This document shows positions 51,248 to 62,928 of a stretch of DNA of 64,000 bases, one piece after another. Source of the stretch: Agrobacterium genomosp. 13 str. CFBP 6927 (lineage in GTDB: Bacteria > Pseudomonadota > Alphaproteobacteria > Rhizobiales > Rhizobiaceae); contig LT009757.1 of assembly GCA_900012615.1 (NCBI GenBank), positions 2,061,807 through 2,125,806 of the forward strand, read 5' to 3'. Made by a program: the position numbers and the translations under genes. Under the pieces are notes generated by a model that was not told the DNA's origin, ran no database searches, and saw nothing but the letters and a program-made list of their open reading frames with translations. How positions within the stretch are numbered: position 1 is the stretch's first letter; every line of letters starts with the position of its first letter.

Positions 51248-52396
51248 TCAGCCTGTCTTCTCGATGGTGACAGCCATGTCGGGCTGCAATTCGGGAAGCG
51301 GCGCGGTCAGGATCGTTTCACCGTCGGTCAGCCCTGCGCCGATCTCGATCAGGCTGCCGCCGTTCCAGCGCGGCCCCACCGCCACCGTCTGGCGGCGAAG
51401 ATGGCCGTTCAGGACCTTGAGGACGTGGTAACCGGTCTCGTCCTTGCGAAGCGCGATTGCGGGAACGACGAGCGCATCGTTCTTTTCGCGCACGAGGATC
51501 GAGCCGCTTGCGAACATTCCGCCCCATAATTGCCCGTTGCGATTGGCAAACCGCAGGTAGACGGTGACGAACCGCGTACCATCCTCGGCAACCGGGCTGA
51601 TGCGCTCGACGGTGCTTCTGACGGTCTGGCCGCCGAGGCCGTCAATCTCCAGTTCCGCCGTCTGGCCAAGGGCGACACGTGGAATGTCGCGTGTGGCGAC
51701 GAGAACCTTCGCCTCCAGCATGCTGGTATCGACCAATGTGAGAAGTTCGCCATCGCCCCCGACACGAGACCCCGGCTCGGCCAACCTGCGGGTGACGGTG
51801 CCATCGAAAGGCGCGCGGATTTCGGCATTGCGCAGGGCAAGGCGGGCGATATCCACCTGCGCCGAAAGGCTCTGGACCCTTGCCGTCTTCACCACGACAT
51901 CGCTTTTCGCCTTGTCGAGCTGTTCCGCCGACGCGACATTTTTCGAAGCAAGCTGTTCGGTTCGGGTCAAAGCCTGCATCGCCAGCGTCAGCTCGGCCTC
52001 GGCCGCATCGCAATCGCTTTGGCGCAGCAGCAGCGTCGATTGCAGCTCGTCGGTTTCGAAACGCACGAGCACGTCGCCCGCCCGCACCGCCTGTCCTTCC
52101 CGGACGTTCACGTCGAGAATTTTTCCGGCCTCGCGGGCGCGGATCACGACGCGGCTGACAGGCTGAAGCTCGCCGCTGATGCTGAGCCGCTCCGCCATCG
52201 CGCGCGTGCCGATCTTTGCTATTTCCGCTGCCGTCAGCTCGAACGGGATGCCGGCCGGGCTCATCGAGGCGGCCGCGACAATGCCCTTGGCGCGCTCATT
52301 TGCATCGACGCTCCCGCGCGCGGGGTCGAGCGCCGTGACTACGAGGGCGCAGCCTGCAAGCGCTATCCCCGCCTTGATCGTTCTCTTCATCCACAT
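51248..52396 (-). CDS. RND efflux periplasmic adaptor (membrane fusion protein)
   Basis: 382-residue adaptor of the HlyD/AcrA family. A signal-like segment (KAGIALAGCALVVTALDPA) is followed by the lipoyl half-motif GKILDVNVREGQAVRAGDVL, an alpha-hairpin (residues about 125-190) and the second half IRAPFDGTVTRRLAEPGSRV. It links the RND pump to an outer-membrane channel. It is divergent from a two-component system that probably controls the operon. Confidence 0.88.
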   Translation of the reverse strand: MWMKRTIKAGIALAGCALVVTALDPARGSVDANERAKGIVAAASMSPAGIPFELTAAEIAKIGTRAMAERLSISGELQPVSRVVIRAREAGKILDVNVREGQAVRAGDVLVRFETDELQSTLLLRQSDCDAAEAELTLAMQALTRTEQLASKNVASAEQLDKAKSDVVVKTARVQSLSAQVDIARLALRNAEIRAPFDGTVTRRLAEPGSRVGGDGELLTLVDTSMLEAKVLVATRDIPRVALGQTAELEIDGLGGQTVRSTVERISPVAEDGTRFVTVYLRFANRNGQLWGGMFASGSILVREKNDALVVPAIALRKDETGYHVLKVLNGHLRRQTVAVGPRWNGGSLIEIGAGLTDGETILTAPLPELQPDMAVTIEKTG

Positions 52397-52581
52397 ACCA
52401 TAATCCTCCAGGCAAAACGCATCCTGAGACCGCTTGTCGCGATCATGTCGCCTGTCTTGCAGGCTGATGGCTTATGGATAGGCCCCCACAATTGCAGCAG
52501 CATTACCCTGCCGCGCGGTCCTTGCCGCAATACTGCCGCAACCTTTCTGGCAGACAAGGGATGGCGAAGGGACGGTGGTGA

Positions 52582-53256
52582 ATGAGACTTCTATTGATTG
52601 AAGACGAACAGGAAATGGCGGATGCGCTGACGGCAACGCTCGGCAGGCAGGGCATCGTCATCGACCATACGGTGTGGCTCGGCGATGCGATGGAACTGAC
52701 GCGCCAGCATGTCTACGACGCCATCCTGCTCGACCGTCGCCTGCCCGACGGGGAAGGGCTCACCTTCATTCCGCAGCTGCGCCGGGCCGGCATCGACACG
52801 CCAATCATCCTGTTGACGGCAATGAACGAGCCGGAAGAGCGGATTGCCGGACTGGACGGCGGGGCCGACGACTATCTGGGCAAGCCGTTCCTCGTCGGCG
52901 AGCTTCTGGCGCGGGTGCGTGCGGTTCTGAGACGGCCGGCAAGTGTGGCCCCAACGCAGGTTGCGGCCGGCCGGATCGTGATCGATCCGCTCCACCTCAG
53001 CGTCACGATCAATTCGATGCCGTTTGACCTGCCAAGGCGCGAGCTCATGATACTGGTCGCTCTGGCGAAACGAAAAGGCAAATCCGTGCTGCGTTCGACG
53101 CTCGAGGCTGCGGTCTACAATTACGAGGAGGAAATCCAGTCCAATGCGCTCGACGCGCATATATCGCGGCTGCGAAAACGACTGCTCGACGCTTCGGCAG
53201 GAGTTAGCGTGCACAATATTCGCGGCGTCGGTTATCTCCTGAAGGAAGAGCGATGA
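52582..53256 (+). CDS. OmpR-family response regulator
   Basis: Receiver domain with acidic pocket (LLIEDEQEM), phospho-acceptor Asp51 (LLDRRLPDGEG), Thr/Ser switch (LLTAMNEPEE) and Lys101 (LGKPF), then a winged-helix DNA-binding domain (DLPRRELMILVALAKRKGKS, ALDAHISRLRKRL, IRGVGYLL). It overlaps the sensor kinase gene by four bases. Its divergence from the RND pump genes, with a 185-base shared promoter region, suggests that it regulates them. Confidence 0.9.
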   Translation: MRLLLIEDEQEMADALTATLGRQGIVIDHTVWLGDAMELTRQHVYDAILLDRRLPDGEGLTFIPQLRRAGIDTPIILLTAMNEPEERIAGLDGGADDYLGKPFLVGELLARVRAVLRRPASVAPTQVAAGRIVIDPLHLSVTINSMPFDLPRRELMILVALAKRKGKSVLRSTLEAAVYNYEEEIQSNALDAHISRLRKRLLDASAGVSVHNIRGVGYLLKEER

Positions 53257-54587
53257 GCGCGCGAGGCAAATCCAACCCTTCACTATGGTGGCAATTAAGC
53301 TGGCAGCTCAGCATCGTCGTCGCCGCCATGATCGCCGTGGTTATCGTCGGGCTCTGTGTTTACGGGTTAATGATCCTTTCTCCGAATATTGCGCTCTGGG
53401 ACGACCTGTCGGCAACAATTGATGAGTCGCTTTCACTCGATCCGGAAAATGGACTGGTCGTTACCGATGGCCCGACGCTGCAGGCCTTGAAGGCGCAAAA
53501 CACAACCCTCTGGTTCGTGGCGTCGACGCTGGATGGGCGGGTAGCGACCTATGGTGCCGTGCCAGCCGTTTATGCCGATTTGTCGCGATACCTTTATCTG
53601 ATGACAGATGCTGATATTCGCGGCGGTAATGGTATTTCCGAGACCGCACTGGTTGAAAGCATGGAGACGAGGTGGGGTCCTGTCAGGGTCATGTTTGGTG
53701 GAACTACGCATGTCAGGGCGCAGTTTCTGACGCTTCTTACCGAAACCTACAAAATTTACGTTCCCTTGCTGGCCGTCATCCTGCCGGCCGTATTCTTTTC
53801 CGTTCCCCGTATCGTGCGTCGAGCGCTTGCCGGTCTTAGTTCCGTCGTCAAAAAAGCTCCAGAGATCGATCCCCGGCGTGGCGGTTCGAAGCTTCCCGTC
53901 GAAGATGTGCCGCGGGAAGTCGTGCCGCTCATCCTTTCCTTCAACAGCATTCTTGAGCGGCTGGAGGAGCAATTCCGGGCGCGGCAACGGTTCCTTATCG
54001 ACGCGGCGCATGAGCTTAGAACACCGATTGCCATCATGCAGACCAGGATAGAGGGCTTACCCGGGCCGGAACGGCAGCGTTTGATGGCGGATGTCGCCCG
54101 GCTTGGCGAAACCGCCGAGCAGCTTCTTGCCTTCGAGCGAAACGATCAGGTGAACGACCGGCGGGAGACGGTGGACCTTGTCGAGATGGTGCGCACCGTC
54201 GTTGCCGATCTCGCGCCGCTCGCGCTCTCGGCGGGTTACGACATCTCCTTCGACACGCAGATCGCGCGATACGAGATGCAGGCCAACCCCTTCACCTTGC
54301 CGCGCGCGATCAGCAATATCGTCCGAAACGCCATTGATCATGGCGGAAACAGGGGAACGATCCATGTGTCGGTGCTTGCAAATGGCGAGATCGCCATTGC
54401 CGATGAAGGGCAGGGAATAGCCGAAGACCAGCAGGAACGGATATTCGAGCCATTCTATCGCGTTACGCCGCGCAGCACGGGAGCGGGGCTTGGCCTCAGC
54501 CTCGTCAAGCAGATCGTCACCAACCACAATGGCCAGATACTGCTGGAAAGCAGCGCCTTCGGAAGCACCTTTCGGCTTCGCTTCTGA
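53253..54587 (+). CDS. sensor histidine kinase
   Basis: Membrane kinase of 444 residues. Two membrane segments (about residues 20-42 and 168-186) enclose a periplasmic sensor region of about 125 residues. The H-box is RFLIDAAHELRTPIAIMQTR with His253, the N-box AISNIVRNAIDHGG, the G1 box IADEGQGIAED and the G2 box GAGLGLSLVKQIV. It is the partner of the preceding response regulator. The signal is unknown. Confidence 0.9.
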   Translation: MSARGKSNPSLWWQLSWQLSIVVAAMIAVVIVGLCVYGLMILSPNIALWDDLSATIDESLSLDPENGLVVTDGPTLQALKAQNTTLWFVASTLDGRVATYGAVPAVYADLSRYLYLMTDADIRGGNGISETALVESMETRWGPVRVMFGGTTHVRAQFLTLLTETYKIYVPLLAVILPAVFFSVPRIVRRALAGLSSVVKKAPEIDPRRGGSKLPVEDVPREVVPLILSFNSILERLEEQFRARQRFLIDAAHELRTPIAIMQTRIEGLPGPERQRLMADVARLGETAEQLLAFERNDQVNDRRETVDLVEMVRTVVADLAPLALSAGYDISFDTQIARYEMQANPFTLPRAISNIVRNAIDHGGNRGTIHVSVLANGEIAIADEGQGIAEDQQERIFEPFYRVTPRSTGAGLGLSLVKQIVTNHNGQILLESSAFGSTFRLRF

Positions 54588-54673
54588 CCGCGCCTGCCTG
54601 CCGGTTTTCGCAAGGGGCGATTGTAATGTTGCCGCAATTTTTGCTGTCGTAACGTTTGGGCACAGGGGCAATC

Positions 54674-55573
54674 ATGCCAACCGGAGTACATGCAGTGAAA
54701 CACCAGCGAAATCTGTTTCCCCGGCCTTCAATCGACACGCCGCCGCGCCGCCGTGGCGTTGCCTTTGCCACCTTGCCTTTCGCCATCATCATGTCCGGCT
54801 GCGCCTCGGTGCCGCTTCAGGAAGGCGGTACATTGTCTTCCTATGCGCAGCTCAGCCCGGCCAAAGGCAAGTTCACCAAGTCGCGCACCTTCGTGGATGC
54901 CAATGGGCTGGCCGCAGTCAAAACCGTGGCCATCATGCCGACCACATTTTCCTTCGCCGCCTCGTCGAAAATTACGGCCGAGAAGGACCGCACCCTTGTG
55001 TCAAATGCGCTGGACCGCGCCATCTGCGTAGCCCTCAGCGATAAATACCGGATTGCCGCCGCCGGCCAGCCGGCGGACATGACCGTCCGGACGGTGATTA
55101 CCGATCTGGTGCCGACCGACAAGACAATGGCCGGAGTGTCGACAGCCGTATCGCTCGGCAGCAATCTCGTCCTGCCGGTCGGCGTGCCGCGTCTGCCCGT
55201 CGGTCTCGGTGGCCTGGCCGTCGAGGCGGAAGCGGTGGACAATGGGGGCGTCCAGCGGGCGGCGGCTGTCTGGTCGAAGGGCGCAAATTCCTTTACCGAC
55301 AGCGCCCGCGTCTCGGAAATCGGCGATGCCTATGGGCTTGCCTCGGATTTCGCCAATTATTTCTCGCGCATTCTCGTGACCGGCAAGGTATCCGATGGTC
55401 TCGACATTTCCATTCCTTCCGGCCACCGCATGAGGTCGGCATTGGGTGGGCAACCGAAATATGCCGAATGCGACGCCTATGGCCGCTCACGCGGTTTGCG
55501 GGGCATGGTGGCCGACCAGTTCGGTGCGCCGCCCGATTGGACGGACAGGCAGTCCAAAACGTCGTCGAGGTAG
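54674..55573 (+). CDS. lipoprotein, DUF3313-like
   Basis: Start Met at 54674 has AGGGG upstream; the TTG at 54656 is less likely. A lipobox (IIMSGCAS) sits unusually far in, near residue 43, after a basic N-terminal stretch, so the true start could be downstream. The mature part opens LSSYAQLSPAKGKFTKSRTF and has a VAIMPTTFSF strand, resembling DUF3313 lipoproteins of unknown function. It follows the sensor kinase gene by 86 bases in the same direction. Confidence 0.6.
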   Translation: MPTGVHAVKHQRNLFPRPSIDTPPRRRGVAFATLPFAIIMSGCASVPLQEGGTLSSYAQLSPAKGKFTKSRTFVDANGLAAVKTVAIMPTTFSFAASSKITAEKDRTLVSNALDRAICVALSDKYRIAAAGQPADMTVRTVITDLVPTDKTMAGVSTAVSLGSNLVLPVGVPRLPVGLGGLAVEAEAVDNGGVQRAAAVWSKGANSFTDSARVSEIGDAYGLASDFANYFSRILVTGKVSDGLDISIPSGHRMRSALGGQPKYAECDAYGRSRGLRGMVADQFGAPPDWTDRQSKTSSR

Positions 55574-55594
55574 GATCGGCAATCTCCAAGGCTT

Positions 55595-55623
55595 GTGAAG
55601 GCGGTCGATTCGGCCGCCTTCAC
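55595..55623. terminator. hairpin between lipoprotein gene and convergent oxyR
   Basis: GTGAAGGCGG-N9-CCGCCTTCAC is a perfect 10-bp inverted repeat between convergent stops, overlapping the oxyR stop codon. There is no T run, so a terminator role is inferred. Confidence 0.5.
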
Positions 55624-56528
55624 GGGGACAGCCCCAGTTTCTGCAGGCCGCATTCGCGCACGATCTCGGCAATGTGGGTAAACTGCGCCGAAAGCGGATT
55701 GCTCTTGCGCCACACCATGCCGATGGTTCGCGAGGGCCGCGGTTCCGCCAGCCGGAACACCGAGACGGTGGATTGCCGGGTTTCCATATCGACCGCCATC
55801 TGCGGAATGAGCGTGACGCCGATACCGGCGCCGACCATCTGCACCAGCGTCGAGAGCGAGCTGCCCTCCATCAGCACACGCGGCGGCGCATTGGTGGTGC
55901 TGCAGAAAGACAGCGCCTGATTGCGGAAACAATGGCCTTCCTCCAGCAGCAGCAGGCGCATTTCGCCAAGTTTGTCGGCGCTCGGCACCGGCATGCCCGC
56001 ATCTTCCATCGGCCGCACGAGAATGAATTCCTCAGAAAACAGCGGAACCTCTTCGAGCGACGGTTCGGACACCGGAAGGGCGACGATCGCCATGTCCAGC
56101 CGTGCTTCCAGAAGGTCTTCGATGAGCTTCTGCGTCACCGCCTCGCGCGGGCGCGCCTCCAGCCCGGGATAATGCCGGGTGAGCGTCTTGATGACCTGTG
56201 GTAAAAGATAGGGTGCGACGGTTGGAATGACGCCGATGCGCAGGCGGCCGCTGAGAGGACCGTGCCGCGCCCGCGCCAGATCCTGCAACTCATCCACGGA
56301 GCGCAGGATTGAACGGGTACGCTCGGCAAATTCCTCGCCAAGAGCGGTGAGCCTGATCTGCCGGCTGCCCCGCTCAACCAGCGGCGCGCCGATCAATTCC
56401 TCGAGTTCCCGGATCTGCAAGGAAAGTGCCGGCTGGGAAATGGTGCAGGCTTCCGCCGCCCGACCGAAATGGCCGATCTTGGCCAGGGCGTCGAAATAAC
56501 GGAGATGTTTCATGGAGAGCGCAATCAT
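55620..56528 (-). CDS. oxyR: hydrogen peroxide sensor, LysR-family regulator
   Basis: LysR regulator with an N-terminal HTH (FGRAAEACTISQPALSLQIR) and an effector domain bearing the two redox cysteines of OxyR in EEGHCFRNQALSFC (Cys200 and Cys209, same spacing as E. coli Cys199/Cys208). Oxidation by peroxide forms a disulfide and activates the katG promoter. The gene is divergent from katG, the standard arrangement in rhizobia. The N-terminus may begin at Met6 (MKHLRYF) at 56513. Confidence 0.92.
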   Translation of the reverse strand: MIALSMKHLRYFDALAKIGHFGRAAEACTISQPALSLQIRELEELIGAPLVERGSRQIRLTALGEEFAERTRSILRSVDELQDLARARHGPLSGRLRIGVIPTVAPYLLPQVIKTLTRHYPGLEARPREAVTQKLIEDLLEARLDMAIVALPVSEPSLEEVPLFSEEFILVRPMEDAGMPVPSADKLGEMRLLLLEEGHCFRNQALSFCSTTNAPPRVLMEGSSLSTLVQMVGAGIGVTLIPQMAVDMETRQSTVSVFRLAEPRPSRTIGMVWRKSNPLSAQFTHIAEIVRECGLQKLGLSP

Positions 56529-56619
56529 AAGCTCAGCATATCGCAGCCTTTAGAATATACAATTGGAAATTATGGAACCCGGCTGTTAGTCATCTTCATG
56601 ACAGAAAGAGGATGTAGCT

Positions 56620-56718
56620 GTGAAAGATCACCAGCGTCGCTGCACGGTTTCCATCGCGATGACCTGCCGGGCTCTGGCTCCCACATGCTGCACATGTCGC
56701 ATTGATTATTTCGTTTAA
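56620..56718 (+). CDS. possible Cys-rich leader peptide upstream of katG
   Basis: A 32-codon ORF starting with GTG (56620) and preceded by AGAGGA eight bases upstream. The peptide is VKDHQRRCTVSIAMT, then CRALAPTCCTCRIDYFV: five Cys in 32 residues, including TGC TGC ACA TGT near the end. It stops 24 bases before the katG ATG. It is too short for family assignment; it could be chance or a translated leader. The overlapping other frame (56599-56703) also encodes a Cys/His-containing peptide. Confidence 0.3.
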   Translation: MKDHQRRCTVSIAMTCRALAPTCCTCRIDYFV

Positions 56719-58914
<2,196 letters not shown>

Positions 58915-58940
58915 GCAGAAGCGAAGCAACTGCAATAAAG

Positions 58941-58970
58941 AAAGTCCCTGAGCAATCAGGGACTTTTTAC
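58941..58970 (+). terminator. Rho-independent terminator of katG
   Basis: AAGTCCCTGA-N4-TCAGGGACTT followed by TTTA, 27 bases after the katG stop. Perfect stem. Confidence 0.9.
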
Positions 58971-59004
58971 TTTTGTGAACACCTTTCCCGCCGTTCTAGT
59001 CGTC

Positions 59005-59027
59005 ATCCTCGGGCTTGACCCAAGGAT
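59005..59027. repeat. short palindromic intergenic repeat
   Basis: ATCCTCGGG-N5-CCCAAGGAT, one mismatch, resembles the REP/RIME-like repeats scattered between Rhizobiaceae genes (core CATCCTCGGG). A related perfect copy lies at 60500-60532. Confidence 0.5.
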
Positions 59028-59121
59028 AACAGCACAGAGCTTCAGGAAGAGGGAAAGCTTTGGACTTAGGTTGGAACGCATAGGGGCCATTCGGTTGCGG
59101 CGAAAGGCCAGCCTCACAAAC

Positions 59122-59298
59122 TCACCTGCGATCGGAGGAAGCAGCCGGCTTGCCCGGTGAAGATTTTTCGGCTTTCCCCGATGGCGTCTTGCCGCCTTTT
59201 TCATTTTCATGCGCATCCGGCCCAGCGACAATGACGCCACGGCCCTGCTCTTCGCGTTTCTTGTCGGCGAAATCGCCCGGTTCCTTTTTGCCGTTCAT
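59122..59298 (-). CDS. small hydrophilic protein
   Basis: 58 residues, MNGKKEPGDFADKKREEQGR then GVIVAGPDAHENEKGGKTPS and a Ser/Pro/Lys tail. GGGAG lies six bases before the ATG, a strong SD. No transmembrane segment or known domain; the composition resembles small stress-related hydrophilic proteins of Rhizobiales. Function unknown. It is divergent from the AraC gene. Confidence 0.6.
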   Translation of the reverse strand: MNGKKEPGDFADKKREEQGRGVIVAGPDAHENEKGGKTPSGKAEKSSPGKPAASSDRR

Positions 59299-59565
59299 AG
59301 TGATCTCCCTTTGAGGTGTCGTTCTTCCGAAGATCAACGGATGGCCGGCCTGGAGGTTCCAGGGCTCAGTTTGCTGCGGGATTGCGCCCCGCTGCAGCAA
59401 TGTTTTGCATTACAACCATCTTTGCTATTAACATGAATTGATAAGTCATGTTATTGGGGCCTTCGATGGAGCTTGCGGCGGCCGTTATCATGGCGCGCAT
59501 GTCTCCCATATCCCCAACCTCGGCTCGACAACCGGACGGTACCCGCATTGAGTTTCTGGCATTCC

Positions 59566-60441
59566 ATGACCTGGCACACGGAAGGGATCAGCGTCACTGC
59601 GCCGGTTAAATGGCGTCAGCTGGACGGGCTGGTCAGTGCGTTCTGGGAGGCCGAAAGCCAGATGGGGGCGAAGGGTTATTATCTGGCCGCCGATCCGCGT
59701 ATCATGATATTTTTCAACGATGTCTCGTCGCGGATAAGGATTTCCAACCGGGACGGCGAGTTGGCGCAGCATTCCCGACCCATGACGCGTGCGGTCTATG
59801 TGCCTGCAGGTGTTCCCATGTGGACGGGCAGCAGTGCCACACACCGGTTTTCGCATCTCAACCTTCATATTCATAAAGACCGTCTGCTGCGTTTCCTGTC
59901 GCCATCGGTCGGTAGCTCGGCGGCGATGACGGCGTTGCGTCGTCCGGTTGAGATACAGGATATCGGGTCGGTCGAAACGCTGGCGGGGCTGCTTGTCGAT
60001 GAGCTGGCCGAGCCCTCGAAACATGCGGTCTATGCGGAAAGCCTTGTCGGCAGCATCGTTGCGGGATTGCTGGATATTCCCGGGCCATCGCCGGAGCAGG
60101 CAAATGGCAGGTTGACCCAGGCGCAGATGAACAGATTGCTCGCCCGTGTCGAAAAGCGCGGTGATGACCGTATGACGGTTGCGGAGATGGCTGACATTGT
60201 CGGGCTTTCGGAAAGCTGGTTTGCAACCGTGTTCCGCCAGACAACGGGCAAGACGCCGCTGCAATGGCAACTGGAACGGCGTATCGACCTTGCCCAGAAA
60301 CTCTTGCTGGAGGGTGATCTCACCGTGGCCGATATAGCCGCCCAGCTCGGTTTTTCCGATCAGGCCCATTTGACCAAGGCCTTCCGCCAGTCCGTGGGCA
60401 ATACACCCGCTGCCTGGCGGCGCATGCACAGGCTGCTTTGA
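59566..60441 (+). CDS. AraC-family transcriptional regulator
   Basis: The C-terminal 100 residues hold the double HTH of AraC/XylS proteins (MTVAEMADIVGLSESWFATV, FRQTTGKTPLQWQLERRIDL, LTVADIAAQLGFSDQAHLTK). The N-terminal part (FFNDVSSRIRISNRDGELAQ, PMTRAVYVPAGVPMWT) is cupin-like. The start is uncertain: no ATG has a good SD; 59566 gives a typical 291 residues. It lies next to a TonB siderophore receptor, as PchR/YbtA-type siderophore-sensing regulators do, so it may control that gene. Confidence 0.78.
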   Translation: MTWHTEGISVTAPVKWRQLDGLVSAFWEAESQMGAKGYYLAADPRIMIFFNDVSSRIRISNRDGELAQHSRPMTRAVYVPAGVPMWTGSSATHRFSHLNLHIHKDRLLRFLSPSVGSSAAMTALRRPVEIQDIGSVETLAGLLVDELAEPSKHAVYAESLVGSIVAGLLDIPGPSPEQANGRLTQAQMNRLLARVEKRGDDRMTVAEMADIVGLSESWFATVFRQTTGKTPLQWQLERRIDLAQKLLLEGDLTVADIAAQLGFSDQAHLTKAFRQSVGNTPAAWRRMHRLL

Positions 60442-60499
60442 TGGTTGGTGTTGTGCCGTCCATGTTCAGTGTTTCGGCGCAATTCCACAAGCACGCTCT

Positions 60500-60532
60500 A
60501 CATCATCCTCGGGACGAGACCGAGGATGATGT
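60500..60532. repeat. perfect palindrome (intergenic repeat, possible terminator)
   Basis: A 13-bp perfect stem (ACATCATCCTCGG / CCGAGGATGATGT) with a 7-nt loop, between the convergent AraC and receptor genes. It shares the core CATCCTCGG with the repeat at 59005. Confidence 0.6.
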
Positions 60533-60585
60533 TGAATATTGGGAAAACCATGTAATATCTTGAAAAGTATTGATAATATCGATGG

Positions 60586-62706
60586 TTACCACGTCTTTCG
60601 CAACGTCACGGAAAATGCCCGGCCGGGATTGTAGAAGTCAGCGCCGAACCCGCCATAAGAGACGTGCTTTTCGTTGAACAGGTTGGAAACGTTTACATCC
60701 AGCGAAGCGGTTTCCTGGATCTTGTAGCTGAATGCCGCATCCACGGTCACGCTGCTGCCGGTCGATACCTTGTTGGCATTGTCGAAATAATAGGACCCGG
60801 TGAAGCGGCCACCCAGACCGAAGCTCATGTCACCGAAATGATCGTTACCGGCGAGCGTGTAATTGACCCACAGCGAGGCCTGATGTTCCGGCACGAATTG
60901 CGGGCGGTTGCCGACATTGCCGGCGGTGCCGTTCTCGGTGATTTCCGCATTGAGATAGGAATAGGCCGCCGTCAGGCTCACATTGTCGGTCACTTCCGCC
61001 TTGGCCTCCAGATCGAGGCCACGCACACGCACCTCGCCAATGGTTGTCGGCAGGCTGGTGATCGGGCTGGTGACGGTGATGTTGTTTTTCTTCAGGTCGT
61101 AGATCGATGCCGTGAACAAAGCGGGGAAGGCATCCGGCCGGTACTTCACGCCAAGCTCGATCTGTTCGCCACGCTCGGGCTCGACGGTCAGGCCCGAGGC
61201 CGGCACGACGGATTCGGCGTAGCTGATGTAGGGCGCGATTTCGCTGGTGATCTTGTAGGACACGCCGATACGCTTGGTCATCTCGCTGATGTCGCCGCTT
61301 GCCTTCGTGCCATTCAGCCTGTTGGTCTGATCGGTGTCTATCCAGTCATTGCGAAGGCCGGCGCTGACGATCAGCCTGTCGAAGAAGGTCAGGTCCTGCT
61401 GAAGATAGAGAGCCCTCGTCTTTTGATCGGTCAGCGAGCTGGCATAGAGCGGCACGGAGGCGGGCGCACCGGTATAGACCGGGTTCATCCAGTTGATACT
61501 CGGGGCCGAGCCGAAGTAGTTTTTGCTGCCGGATGAGTAATCATTGTAAAAGACGCCGACGAGGCTGCGGCTCTCGACGCTTTCGAACGTCGTGTCATAT
61601 TGCAGCCGCGTGTCGATCAGGAAATTCTCGGTTTCGGTGTCGTTGCCGAAAAAGGCGCGGTTGGCGATGGTCGAGCCGTTCGTCGGGGTGGACGAGATAT
61701 AGGCATAACCGAAATCGGTATTGGTCTTGCTGTAGCGCGCGTTTGAACTCAGGGTCAGGCCCGAGCCGAAATCATGGTCGAACATCACGCTCAGTGAATT
61801 GCGGTTGGTGCCGCGATAATTGTAGTCCGGTTCGCCGAAGAAACGGCTCCGGTCGAAATGCGAACCGACCGGATGACCGCCGCCGCCTGGAACGCCGTCC
61901 TTGTTGAGATGATCGTAAACGACGGTAAGGCTGGTGGCGTCGCTCGGGCGCCATGTCAGGCCACCCATGAAGAATTTTTCGTCATCGCGGGAATAGTCAT
62001 ATTCCGCATCGGCATTTCTGAGCTTGCCGGTGAGACGGTAGGACAGCGTGTCGTCGCTGGTGATGTTGTCGCCGAAATCGAAGCCGGTTTCAGCCCGGCT
62101 ATAGGAACCGCCGGTCACATAGGCCTCGCCGAAACGGGTGCGTTTCGGCACCTTGGTGGAGTAGTTTACCGAACCGCCGGGATCAGAGACACCAAAGGTG
62201 GTGGAATTGCCGCCCTTCAGCACTTCCACGCGCTCATAGGCATAGGTCTCTTCGCGCAGCGCGCCGAAGGGACGGCCGAGCGTCAGCCCGTCGCGATACG
62301 TATAGGCGTCAAAACCGCGAATCTTGAAATAATCGAAGCGGTCGTCGGAACCGTAGAAATCCGTGGTGACACCTGCGGTATATTGCAGGGCTTCTTCCAC
62401 CGTTTGCACGCCGCGCTGCTGCATTTCCTTGGCGGTGATGACGGAAACGGAGGCCGGCGTATCGAGAATATCGGTCGCCATCTTGCTGCCGCTCGTGGTG
62501 CGGGTGGCGACGATCGACTTCTGGTCATTGTCGCCGCTTTCGACGGTGATTTTTTCCAGAACAGTGGTGCTGCCGGTATTGGCCGCTTGCTGCGCCAGCG
62601 ACCGGCCGGGCACGAGGGCCACAAGCGCCGTGCAGGCAAGAAGGGCCGCTTTCCCGTAGCGCAGTCGCGCGTTGCTGCGGTTTGCGCCGTTTGTTTCAAT
62701 GCTCAT
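60586..62706 (-). CDS. TonB-dependent siderophore receptor, second
   Basis: Outer-membrane receptor of 706 residues. A signal peptide (AALLACTALVALVPGRSLAQ) is followed by a TonB box region (TTVLEKITVES), plug domain (DTPASVSVITAKEMQQRGVQ, AYERVEVLKGGNSTTFGVSD, PGGSVNYSTKVPK) and barrel ending AFSVTLRKTW, with the terminal aromatic residue. It is of the hydroxamate/ferrichrome-type siderophore receptor family. Start ATG 62706 with GGA upstream. It is divergent from a binding-protein gene with which it likely works. Confidence 0.88.
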   Translation of the reverse strand: MSIETNGANRSNARLRYGKAALLACTALVALVPGRSLAQQAANTGSTTVLEKITVESGDNDQKSIVATRTTSGSKMATDILDTPASVSVITAKEMQQRGVQTVEEALQYTAGVTTDFYGSDDRFDYFKIRGFDAYTYRDGLTLGRPFGALREETYAYERVEVLKGGNSTTFGVSDPGGSVNYSTKVPKRTRFGEAYVTGGSYSRAETGFDFGDNITSDDTLSYRLTGKLRNADAEYDYSRDDEKFFMGGLTWRPSDATSLTVVYDHLNKDGVPGGGGHPVGSHFDRSRFFGEPDYNYRGTNRNSLSVMFDHDFGSGLTLSSNARYSKTNTDFGYAYISSTPTNGSTIANRAFFGNDTETENFLIDTRLQYDTTFESVESRSLVGVFYNDYSSGSKNYFGSAPSINWMNPVYTGAPASVPLYASSLTDQKTRALYLQQDLTFFDRLIVSAGLRNDWIDTDQTNRLNGTKASGDISEMTKRIGVSYKITSEIAPYISYAESVVPASGLTVEPERGEQIELGVKYRPDAFPALFTASIYDLKKNNITVTSPITSLPTTIGEVRVRGLDLEAKAEVTDNVSLTAAYSYLNAEITENGTAGNVGNRPQFVPEHQASLWVNYTLAGNDHFGDMSFGLGGRFTGSYYFDNANKVSTGSSVTVDAAFSYKIQETASLDVNVSNLFNEKHVSYGGFGADFYNPGRAFSVTLRKTW

Positions 62707-62928
62707 TGCTAAAATCCAGACGTTGGTGCCCCGATCGCCGCTTCCACGGCCCACTCTTGAAGCGCCCAATAACTTGAGAAAGTTTGTCCGGTATTGTAAC
62801 TTTTTGCGGTTTTGTACGAAACCCCGGAAATTTCACCGTTGCCGTGGCGGCTTTTCCTCCCCGGGCTTGACGCGAACATATGAAGCTGAGAGTTCAAGTC
62901 CACTTTTGAACCTTTGAAGGCTTCGCTC

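Noticed and set aside
48094..52396. Outer-membrane channel gene for the RND pump
   Set aside because: Searched on both sides of the operon; no TolC/OprM-like gene is present in the window.
62775..62789. Possible RirA box upstream of the second receptor
   Set aside because: It reads TGA-N9-TCC, one base off in the defining end, with none of the flanking similarity seen at 25179 and 25333.
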